Positions 49,501 to 60,225 of a DNA stretch of 64,000 nucleotides are shown here, piece after piece. The notes below the pieces were generated by a model. The model searched no databases, had not been told where the DNA came from, and saw only the letters and a program-made list of their open reading frames with translations. Made by a program: the position numbers and the translations under genes. The number at the start of each line of letters is the position of its first letter. The stretch's first letter is position 1. The stretch covers positions 4,486,814 to 4,550,813 of the forward strand of contig NC_066602.1 in assembly GCF_905475345.1 (NCBI RefSeq). Reading direction: 5' to 3'. This DNA comes from Vespula vulgaris (Eukaryota > Arthropoda > Insecta > Hymenoptera > Vespidae).

Positions 49501-51541
49501 GCTCCGTTCAAGTAGAATCTTGTACTGATCAAAACCAAAAATCTAATGTACAAACTCCTCAACAAATCTCAGTCAGGGAACCTTCAATGAATCTTCAAAA
49601 AGTTACAGACGATTTGGTTAAGAAAATTGTTAATGATGCCAGTGAAGTAAATATAGGTATCCAGTCACCTCTTGGTGAGGATCCACAGCCAATTAGAATT
49701 ACACCACCATTATATACATATTCTAATCCAGTTGTTTTGCAAAGAGATGAGACTCCAAGCCCAGCAGCACAAAATCTTGAAGTAGATTCCAGTGATGTAG
49801 AGCATGTAAAACGGAAACGCAGAAGAAAACAGGAATTAGAAGGTCGACAGGATGTCATATGTATCGAAGACAATGATGAAGCACATTTTGTGGAAAGATT
49901 AAATTCTAATAACTCAGACGATTATATTAAAAGACCACCTAAATCTTTGCTAGAACAACTTTTAATAGAAATTCCAAGTGAAAGTAATGAAAAAAGATCA
50001 CTGAGAACTAGATCACAAAAACTTAACAGTCCAGATATTGCCAAAACTCCAAAAAGCAGCCCACATGGTCCTAATAAGCTGGAGGAAAGACGTAGTATAT
50101 CACCATATGCAAAAGCTAGTCCAAAGTTAGGATCATCTAAATTGTCACCAAATACAACAACTATGAAAGTAGGGAAAAGAAAACGACAAGAAAGTGAAAG
50201 TTCTGTAGCATCAAGTACGGCCGATGATCCACAACCACGACCAGGAAAACGAAAATGTTCCGAAAATGCTGCAGAACTCATCAAAGCTTGTATGGGCGTA
50301 GAAGAAACTGGACCTATTAAGAAACAAATACCTGGCAAAGAAGAACAGCCCAAAAAGGGATTCAACATATTGGCTAAAGCTAAAAAAGGTGTGCTTACTA
50401 TATATTATATTATATTACACATATACACACTTCTTTTTTTTTATAATGTCATAAATTATTATGAATTATTATCACATTATAAAGACTGCCAAAAACAAAT
50501 ATTTCTAGTTGTCAGTTGTCCTTGTTTATTACTATTGACCTTAAATATAAAACTTATAAAAGCTTGTCGATTAGATTTATTTGTATATTGAATCTAATCG
50601 ATTTGATAATTTTATATTTTTAGGTCCCATTGTGGTAGAAGTAGATTCTTCTGACGATGAACCATTGATTGAATCTGTAGGAAAAGCAAGAATGAGATTG
50701 TCAGATGAAACAACCGCTGCTTCTCCAAAGCCTAAAGATCAAAAGTAAGCAATACTGATACGTGATTACGTGCAGCGTAATGTAAACTTGAATTAGCCGC
50801 ACTTAACGAGAAGTATTCCATGTAAATGAATTGTTATCATTCTAGAACAAATTCAACTACAACTGTTTCTGGCAGTCCAATTAATTCTAGTAATATATCA
50901 AATTTCAATGCCAGTAATAGAGTGCAAAGAGAAGGCCGTTTATTAACAACCAAACAAGCAAGTACACCGACAGCTGTGAATGCTGGAAAAGAAAGGCTAC
51001 GTGGTACTTCAGTATCAAGTAATGAATCAGTAGGAGAAGTAACAACAAGACGATCTGTTCGACAGAATACAGCTTCACCATTAGCAACACCGGCAAGCAA
51101 TACAAGGGGTGCATCTAGATCTACAGAAGACGTAAATAGAAGAAAAACTCGAAGTGGAGCTGGTATGTATAAAATATTCATTTAAAAGTTAATATAATTA
51201 ATTCATAATATAATTCATTTTTAAATATGATACATTTTTAAAGTTAGTGAATAAGAAATACATATCTTTATTCTGATTTATTTGTCAACGTAGAAAGCAT
51301 TTAAAAATATCTATATATTATATTCAAAAAGCATAATTTTTTCTTTTCTTTTTTTCTTCTTTGTCTCTCATTTTTTTGTTTTTTTTTTCTTTTTTCTCTC
51401 TTTTTTTTAGTATAAATTAAGTTACGTATTCCCTATACCGTTTTAATTGAAAACACCTCGTACAGCGGGAACATTGTTTTAGTAACGACTGAGGCAGCAG
51501 AACAGGCGAAACGGAGGCGAATATCCCGAGAAAACAAATGA
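43501..51541 (+). CDS. NCOA6: NCOA6, nuclear receptor coactivator 6
   Basis: NCOA6 is a coactivator associated with the MLL3/4 (Trr) histone H3K4 methyltransferase complexes. Exons: 43501-43627, 43810-43976, 44101-44317, 44412-47207, 47340-47720, 47851-50388, 50624-50744, 50846-51162, 51483-51541, for about 2240 residues. The N-terminal domain contains KVNKVEPWNSVRVTFSIPRE and LGILSVQVEGD, nearly as in vertebrates. SPLLVNLLQND near residue 338 is the LXXLL receptor-binding box. Gln-rich tracts lie at about 45440-45860, and an acidic Ser/Asp block near 46230-46350. Long Ser/Asn/Thr-rich disordered regions and several basic clusters follow. The tail KRRRISRENK resembles the basic end of human NCOA6. 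It is very low in conserved domains outside the N-terminus, as expected. Confidence 0.9.
51483..51541 (+). CDS. NCOA6: NCOA6 terminal coding exon (basic tail)
   Basis: The previous exon ends in phase 1 at GAGCTG|GTATGT. Joining to TTTTAG|TAACGACTG gives V-TTEAAEQAKRRRISRENK and TGA. The human protein ends with a similar short Lys/Arg cluster. A competing acceptor with a far stronger pyrimidine tract at 51409-51410 would give an immediate stop, so the choice rests on the protein ending. Confidence 0.6.
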
Positions 51542-52261
51542 CCCTCGGGAAGTGACCTTGACAGTGATTAGCTACCGTCGCTTGTCAAGGCCTATCCGTC
51601 TGATTATCAATCCATTATAAACGATTACTTGATCGCCGTGTGGCTGGACCCCACCTGGTGAATGTGTATGTGTCGATAGCGCACAAACATTGTATATGTC
51701 TGGGGGTTTTATAGCAATCGGAACGCTGGATGGTGTAAAAAAGAAATAAATTTATGTTATATCATAAGAAGTTGAATGATCTATTTTAAAATATACAAAA
51801 AATATGAACGAAAAATATAAACTTTGAAGCTTCGTTTAAATATTTTTTGTATATTCTGTATAAAATTTTCAAGTTTTCTTTAATAATGTACTATAAAAAA
51901 AGATTTGTATTCCATCTGAACGATCGTCATTGGATGTTACTTTTTTAAATATCTAAGAATCTTAATTCTAAAGGAAGATCAATATGAAAAAAAAAGATGA
52001 GAATGATGTATTTTTCACTGTCCAGCATTCTTTCTTGCAATCTACTCCTCTAAACAACAAAGTTTAGTTACTCAGAATCTATTCAGCATCTTATGTTTTG
52101 ATCTAAGTAACTAAACTGGATTTAAAACTGCCGAGTCATTATGTAACTTTCTTTTACCAATTACAAGTTATTATTATTCATTTATAGAACGAGGTCGCAT
52201 TATTATATATGTGCAATTCGGTCAAGTTCGATTTTTATGTTTGAGGTCAATATTTACAGCT

Positions 52262-52540
52262 CTGTGTGTGTGCGCGCGCGGGCGTGCGTGTGTATTATTT
52301 ATATATATTTTATTTATATATATGTATATAAATATATATATATACACACACACACGTTTATGCGCGCGCACATGCCTCCCCACACACACACACACACACT
52401 ATACACATAGCAGACAAACAGCATAGGGAGAGAAAGGGAGAGAGAGAGAGATAGGCGCGCGCGCGTGCGTATATCATCGTCTATGCATATGTATATATAT
52501 AGCGCGCGCGTGCACACACACACATACATATACACACTTT
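52262..52540. repeat. Compound CG/CA/TA/GA microsatellite
   Basis: Alternating purine-pyrimidine tracts (TGTGTGTGCGCGCGCGGGCG, GCGCGCGCGCGTGCG, AGCGCGCGCGTGCACACACA) are interspersed with TATA and GAGA repeats. Such tracts can adopt Z-DNA. Open frames here are repeat artefacts. Confidence 0.85.
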
Positions 52541-54877
52541 CTTTCATGAATATACCCAACAGAAAATTATGCAAGAATTCTTTTTACACAGATGAAGGCA
52601 TAACTTTCTGCTCTTTATTCTTAATATTTTTTCTTTCTTTCTTTTTTCTTTCGTATCATTTTTATTTCTTATTCATGGGAATTAAATAATGGTAAAAGAA
52701 AGATAAAATTTTATAGGTCAAACATGAAAATCTCTGATTCTACTGCCGTAATTTAATACATTATTTCTGCAGATATAAATTTTATTAAACGATGGGCTTG
52801 GGTCGCTACTATGACAACTACTTCACTGATAGATTTTGTTTAAAAAATGTTAAATATTTGTAGTTGTTTATTTATTCTATTTTAATTCTTCTTGTTTCCA
52901 TAGAATTTCTCATTCTATATATATTCTGTGTTAATGCATAAAAAATAATGTTCACTATACTCATTCTTGATATTTCATGAGTATAATAAATTATATTTAA
53001 AGGTGCAGTGTATCGAACACATTATTTTCATTTACTCTTATTTGTATAAAAATCTTATAATTGATTTTGAAGTACCTCTGAGATAAAACGACATACTTTG
53101 TACCTTCTGAAAATTAACACTTTATCAAAATGTTTAAATATAGATGTATGATATTTGATTTTAAAAGATTTTGTTTAGAACTTAAGTTTATATCTATATT
53201 ATATTTCTAAATATACATAGTACTACACAATTTCCATTTTTTAAATTGGTAAGCACAGTCTTTCAGTGAAATGTTCGTCAGTAGTCATAATATTGCAGAA
53301 AACACAGGGGTATAAGGCTATTATTAAAAATGACTTATTTTATTTATGAAAATATGCGGATCGTTGGGATATACATAAACCATGCATAAAAATATGAAAA
53401 TGATAAGATTAAGATATAAAAAAAAAAACAAAAAAACAAAAAAAACTATTAATACAATGTTAATTTGATAGGTAATATATGAATGAATATATTTTGTAAA
53501 TAATTTCTTGTAAAGATACACAAAGCACCTCTCACTCTGTATATATAGGAACTGTTTAAATTTTTATTAAAAATTAGTAATAATTAAAAAATCGTGCAAC
53601 ATCTCATTGTCATTTTTATTAATTATTCTTCGCGCGCTATCATTTTATTAAAACTTTGTTAGTATCATCCTTTTGCCAATACTTATGGTATATAGACATA
53701 AGCCGTATATATACATAATGAAATATGTGTATATGTCATTTATGTTACATACATTATTTTCGTGATCAGATAATCTAGTTTTATATTGTATAAATATAAA
53801 TTAATGGTTGAGAATTTGAATTTTAAGTAACTGGCAGTAGTCATCACTCCACACCTCCTAAATTTTTTTTTGATTTTTTTCTCCAAAGAAATTAATATCT
53901 TGATTGAATATTATTTTTCATTAATATATTTCATTTGCAATTTCTTGATTTTTAACAAATTAAATAACATTATTTTATTTTGCTCTTATTCTGAATTATT
54001 TTTAATTTTTTCAGCAGAAAATTAAAAAGTTACTGCTTTAACAATTTTAATTATAATTAAATTTAAAGGCAAAGCAGTAAAACATTGATAAACTTTTATC
54101 GTTTTTCATTACATTTTTATTAATGCATGACCTAATAACTTATAGTTTCTGGACAAATAATTTCAGGAAATAATAATATTCTGACTATATAATTGTACTA
54201 TATACAAGTAATTATAAGTGCAATCTTCGATAAAATAATTTGATCCTTTATTTGAACTGGTTTAAAGAGTTTGATGACTACTTGGCAATCTATTTCATAA
54301 AATAATTATTTCATTACTGAGATATTACATATTGAATTTGATCTTATCGGAATAAGAAAAATTAGCAAATTGATCAATCAGTGATACACTGAATAATGAA
54401 ATAAAACATTTTGCTAATTTCTTCCTGTTCTCAACATTAGTTTAATTTATTTAGTTAAAATGCTGCATGTTTATTGGAATTTATATTCCAACAGATATAT
54501 TGAAACTTATATTGTACATAGTAGTATATGCTTATTTTGGATGGGAAATGAAAAAAAAAAGAAAATAATAAACGTGTACATAAAGATATAAAGAAGAAAA
54601 TTAAGAGAATTACACATTCAATTTTGATCCTGATCCCATGTATTATGGGATGATATGTAATATATAGTAATTTAATTATGATGAAAGAGAAGTATAAGAA
54701 TTATTGGGAAAAGAAACACACCTGTAATTTCGATGTATAATATTCTCTTTATAGATAGCTAGGCTAGATATTATTATGTTACAATTTTATTGAATATTAC
54801 ATTTATATGATTGTATAGATTATAAACGAGCTAAGCTTTCTATGTAAATATATCTTAAAGCTAAAACAGGAATTTTT

Positions 54878-55220
54878 AGCCTGCTAACATTGTTAAGGAG
54901 CTTTTTAAGTACATCTGCCATGTAGCTGCATATGTATGCATATAATATAAGAAAGATAAAATATTAATGCGCCAAAGATCATATTCTGATTGACATGTGT
55001 GATAACTGTTCATATTCAGTACATCTTAGAGAATGGTATACATGTGAAGCTTGGTAAACAATTGGTGCTTTATAATATGATGAACACGTTGCAGTGTTAT
55101 ATGTCAGCATTATTACAATAATTAAATCAATAAAAAATGATCACTTTTGTGCCCATTTATATCTTTAAATATGGCAATTACTTTATAAGCTCCTTAACTA
55201 TGTGAGTAATGCTGCAAATA
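54878..55220. mobile_element. Possible degenerate MITE (terminal inverted repeats)
   Basis: GTTAAGGAGCTTTTTAAG near 54893 has an inverted counterpart, TTTATAAGCTCCTTAAC, near 55185-55200. Similarity extends over about 45 bases on each side, for example TGCCAT inside and AGC outside. The interior of about 250 bases is non-coding. Target-site duplications could not be set confidently. Confidence 0.3.
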
Positions 55221-55779
55221 TAACAGTATGTATAATGGATATGAGTTTTAAAATCATCAAACTATATTAAAAAGTTGGATGATTTCAAAACTTCTTGTAT
55301 GCAAAACACATTTGTATTTTTAGTATTTGGTTAAATGATATAAATAGTAGTAAAAGATAAATGATAATAATCCAAGTGGATATATAATATAAAGAATTAG
55401 ATCCCATATATTATATTTGTAGAAATGATTGATCACACATGGAAAGAAAAATCGCGCTATGATTATCAAGAAAATATTACAATTATATTATTACTTATTA
55501 TTACTACAAAATGACTATACAACATGGTAATTTGCTAATTGTACCTTTTAATAATTACCGTAGACACATTGATGCAAATGGTTTTTTTTCTTGTTAATTA
55601 TTAATTATCATAGACTTAAAAGATAATGAAAAATGTGTTATAAAAAAAAATTAAATCGCTCACTTTACATTTTTATCAAACCCATTTCGTTAACCAATAA
55701 TAGATGCTTCTATAAACTTGGCAGCATGTGATGTGTAAGTAAAATTGATAGTTCTGTTTTTTTCTTTTTATATATACAT

Positions 55780-55793
<14 letters not shown>

Positions 55794-55833
<40 letters not shown>
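55794..55833. repeat. (TA)n microsatellite
   Basis: An uninterrupted TA tract of about 40 bases in intergenic AT-rich DNA. Confidence 0.9.
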
Positions 55834-55837
<4 letters not shown>

Positions 55838-56359
55838 GTGTGAATTATATTTAATTTATATATTTCTCTTTTTTCTATATTTCAGAAATTTCGAATTTGT
55901 TTTTGTTATTAAAAATCATTAAATAATAGCCTTGGTTAAATAATTTATGAGTTTATGATTGCACCTATGTAATACATATTTAAAATTAATTGAAAATTTT
56001 CAATGAAGACATTTTTATGAAGACTACATAACGACAAAGGACAATATTCATATTTTGAATAATCATGTAACACATATATAAATTATAAAAGAATTTTTAT
56101 TTTTGCAATTTTAAATATTTAATTCTACATTATCTATCTCATCATTAATTATAAAAGATAAACAATATAAGATAAATATAAAATTACAAATATTTATTTC
56201 CGACATTAAATTTATACATAATCAAGATAAAAAATATAATATAGCTAATACTCAACCTTATAATATTAATTATTATTATTATTTTATTAAAAAAAAAAAT
56301 AAATATAAAATCTAAGATAAATATACTTTCAAAATATGCTATAGAGATTAAACTTCAAC

Positions 56360-56641
56360 CGATTGGAAGAAGTGCGGCAGGCGTGTCAAGTAATGTTTCG
56401 TCAAGTGGTCGCTAGGTGGTACCTAAGTTCCACTCTTCCCCTTCCATTATTACATATATACAACATGGGATTCTCATTCCCCTTGTCCTCTCGGACAACC
56501 CTACTGAGGTTTCTTTGCAATGAGCCGGCGCCCCATCCCCCATGGATATTCGCCCCTTTGAAGCTAAACTTTGCATCTCGTATTACGAGAACATGCGAAT
56601 CAGTATGTACGAGCATTGACAGAACCACTGAAATTTTTAAG
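56360..56641 (+). promoter_or_regulatory. GC-enriched promoter/5'UTR exon of HIP14
   Basis: A sharply GC-enriched block ends at a consensus donor TTTAAG|GTAAAG (56641/56642), which could splice to the acceptor at 57279 just before the HIP14 ATG. It contains GCCGGCGCCCCATCCCCC. An ATG at 56393 opens a long frame (MFRQVVARWYLSS) that stays open to the donor. After splicing it would be out of frame with HIP14, making it an overlapping upstream ORF. The reverse strand is also open over 56401-56628. Neither translation matches a family I know. Confidence 0.45.
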
Positions 56642-57060
56642 GTAAAGGGATATTTAAACTGTTGATCAAAATTATATTGTCACTTGCGTAGTCATTATTA
56701 TTATAAGTAAAGAGAATGAAAGAGAAAGAGGGAATGATCGTTTAGTTGACAGCGATTTTTTATACTTACTATCCATACAAACACTATACATATAAACATT
56801 ATACATATATACATTATATCCTTTATTTTATACACATTAGAAATATTTTTCCTTTTTTATTTGAATTGCGATAGATTTTAATTCTGAATATAATGAAAAA
56901 CAATTTTTGTACTTTGTAGTATATAGAAATCCTACTGTTTTGTCTGACAGGAATACAAAATCGTACGTCAGTATGCTTAGATTGTACCTATCTCACACAC
57001 AATGTGCTTTTACAATGTGTCATGTGCATGACAAGAATATAAACGATGTTTAAATACTTA

Positions 57061-57062
<2 letters not shown>

Positions 57063-57117
<55 letters not shown>

Positions 57118-57130
57118 ATATATATATATA
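57063..57130. repeat. (TA)n microsatellite in HIP14 5' intron
   Basis: About 50 bases of pure TA followed, after GAATA, by a second short TA run, upstream of the first HIP14 coding exon. Confidence 0.9.
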
Positions 57131-57280
57131 TTATATACAGGGTTATAGTAGATGACATGCATTTAAAGTAGATTTTTAAAAGTAATAGATTTACATTAAG
57201 ATTTTAATCTTTTTTAAGACGTCTAATAATAAATTTATTTACCTTTTTGATTAAATTGATTTGATTTTGTTATATGTAGG

Positions 57281-60225
57281 ATGTATGCGCTACAAATGCA
57301 AACTGCTTGTCAAGGGGAAGGCAATGGAGAACCTGATATCCCGGCTAGCCTTCATCAAGAACCTATAAGACCCTCTACGCAAGATTGTAGCTCTTTTGAT
57401 ATTGTTAGAGCTACTCAGGTAACCTTTTTATATACTAAATACATACATATATAAGCAAATAGAAATTTTTTAATATTTTTTTTTTTTTAAATAAATAAAT
57501 ATCTGTTTCAGTATGGTGCGTTGGATCGTGTTACGGAATTAGTAGAAGCCGGAGCAGATGTAAATCAACCTGATGCAGAAACAGTAACATTACTGCATTG
57601 GGCAGCAATAAATAATTATAAAGATATAGTAAAGTATCTAATTGCTAAAGGAGCTGTTGTAGATGCTATTGGTGGTGAATTAGTTTCAACTCCATTGCAT
57701 TGGGCAACTAGGTTAGTATTGTTAAATGTATTTAAAACTTCTAATAAAAAATATGTATTGTACATGATCTATATGTTTGTAGGCAAGGACATTTAGGTAT
57801 AGTGGTTATATTGATGAGAGCAGGAGCTGATCCAACTTTAAGAGATTCTGAAGGTTTTTCATGTATTCACTTAGCAGCTCTGTTTGGTCACACAGCTATT
57901 GTAGCTTACTTAGTTGCTAAAGGAGTCAATCCAAATACGTTAGATAAAAGTGCCATGACACCTCTTATGTGGAGCGCTTATAAAGTTAATAGGTATATAA
58001 AGGAAGATTAGGAGTAACAGTGGATATTACATTTTATTGGAACCATACTATTTGGGTTACTTTAAAGTTTTTCATTTTACAGTTTAGATCCCACAAGATT
58101 GTTATTAACATTAGGTGCATCGCATTCACTAACAGATAATTTACATGGTAATACAGCTTTACATTGGGCTATTATAGCTAAAAATAATACAGCGATATCT
58201 ACGTTAGTTCATCATGGAGCATCCTTAGATGTTCCAAACTTTAAACATGAGACCCCAATGACATTATTAGGCCCTCATATTGGAGCTGCTTGGTTGGGTC
58301 ATAAAATAAGTCAAGAAATTAAAGAAAAACAAGGACGTACAAGGACATGGTGCAGGGATAAGGTAATTTATCTATGCATAAAAAATATTTTCTTTTTCTA
58401 CTAGTAATTTAATTTTTATTCTTTACAAAAATTATTTTATATTTTTTCAGAGAATACGCTGGTATTGCATGGTCAGTACTCCATTTATAGTGTTTTATGT
58501 AATAGGAATGATTCTACAAAGTGGATTGGATTATTTAATAAAACTAGGTGCCTTCATAATGCTCTATGTAGGAATATATTCAGCTAATCATTTTATCTTT
58601 GATGAACGACTATTTCATATCTTGCCATTGTCCATTTATTTGGCTACTAAGGTGAGTTTAACTAAGATTGCAGGAGTTTACAAGTATCATGTGACATGAC
58701 ATTATCCATCATCAATAAGACTGATAAGTAATCAAGTGTTAAGATATCTTTCTATAATGTGCATTTTATTATAGCTGTGATAATATTACGAAGTTGGAAA
58801 AAGATAATAAAAATATCTTCTTATATATTGCCATTAAAAAAGATTAAGATCATATAATTTTTACAAGTTTTTTAGATATTATAAATACATAAACAATGTG
58901 TGAGGTTTCTTTTTATCCCTTTTTTCTTTTTTTACTAACTTTTTCGTAATTTTTACTTTCTTTTTCGTAATTACTTAATAAGATTAATAAGGCTAATCTA
59001 ATCAGTTTTATTATTATGTTTAATGTACGTATTTTTATGTTCATCTTATTAGAAATAATATCTACGAGTATAATACTGTATATATAGAATATAAAAATTG
59101 TAAAAAGTAATTTTATTATGTATTTTATATTGTATTACAGATGTGGATATATGTTACATGGGTATTCTGGTTAGGCATTCATGCAGCTTGGTATTTATGG
59201 TTATTATTAATTGGGGGTTCTGTTCCTCTTTGGATATGCTTCTTACAATCTTGGCGTGGAGATCCAGGAGTAATTACAGCAAGTCACGAAGATAAATTAA
59301 ATGTAAGCCTTTAATATATCACATAAATAAATATATAAAATAAATAATATACAAAACTGTTTATGAAGCGAGAACTATGTATTTACATTTTCTAGACAAT
59401 AATAGAATTAGCCGAATCAGGTGGTTTTGAACCGCAATGGTTTTGCAGCAGTTGTTTAGTTAGAAGACCTGTGCGATCAAAGCATTGTTCTACATGTGAT
59501 AGATGTATTGCAAGATTTGATCATCATTGTCCTTGGGTTAATAACTGTATTGGTAATTATTTATTAATCTTTTCAAATATATCTATATTCCTATATTATA
59601 ATTATTATTTATATTTCTTATATTTACAGGAGCACACAATCATAAATATTTTCTAGGCTTTTTAGCATCGTTATTAGGTCTGTGCATTGTTATTTTATCT
59701 GCTAGCGTGCAATATTGGCAGTTTGAATGTTGGACTAATTTGACAAATGGTCATAGCGCAGATAATTATTTAGTAGCTGCTGCTACCTGCGATGCTTGGA
59801 TTATGTGGATTGCAACAAATACCTCTCTTCATTCACTTTGGGTTGGGATGTTGTTAGCTTGTCAATGTTATCAGGTTTGTTAAAACTTCCTCTATGATAC
59901 AATATATTAATTGATTGAATTTCTCTCATTATTCAGTATTATGTATATATTATGCAGTATTTTGAATAAATTATAATAACTTGTTTAGATCATGGTACTT
60001 GGAATGACTACAAATGAAAGAATGAATGCTGGACGTTATACACATTTCAAACAAGGCAATCCATTCCATCGTGGTGCGCTACAAAATGCTGCTGATTTTT
60101 GTAATTTTAGTTTTTGTGGAGTAAAGGCGAAACCAAGTTCTGATTGGTTACACAGTTTTGACCTTAAACAGAGCATTGAAAAATTACCTTTACTTGCTGC
60201 GAAAGAAAATTTTCAATATGTTTAA
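57281..60225 (+). CDS. Hip14: HIP14 / ZDHHC17, ankyrin-repeat palmitoyltransferase
   Basis: HIP14 is a Golgi/synaptic S-acyltransferase that palmitoylates proteins such as SNAP25 and cysteine-string protein. Exons: 57281-57418, 57512-57711, 57783-57992, 58083-58362, 58451-58651, 59141-59302, 59396-59552, 59630-59874, 59989-60225, for 609 residues (human 632). The N-terminus has ankyrin repeats (about 47-260), with VTLLHWAAINNYKDIVKYLI, STPLHWATRQGHL and SCIHLAALFGHTAIVAYL. Several membrane segments follow from about residue 285. The cysteine-rich catalytic domain RSKHCSTCDRCIARFDHHC has the active DHHC at about 439-442. TTNERMNAGRY in the C-terminal part is the conserved TTxE region. All phases agree. 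Confidence 0.96.

Larger units (their letters stand above)
51542..56359. other. NCOA6 3' flank and intergenic DNA
   Basis: The first 200 bases are GC-richer and probably 3'UTR. Beyond that lie mixed CG/CA/TA/GA microsatellites (52262-52540), AT-rich DNA, a possible degenerate inverted-repeat element (54878-55220) and a TA repeat (55794-55833). I see no coding exon on either strand. Confidence 0.55.

Noticed and set aside
49922..50368. 148-residue minus-strand frame
   Set aside because: Antisense to a NCOA6 coding exon; probably a codon-bias shadow.
52211..52574. Frames encoding Thr-His or Tyr-Ile repeats and a possible NCOA6 end at an AG near 52190
   Set aside because: The frames are microsatellite translations. 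The earlier exon at 51483 gives a tail that resembles the known NCOA6 ending.
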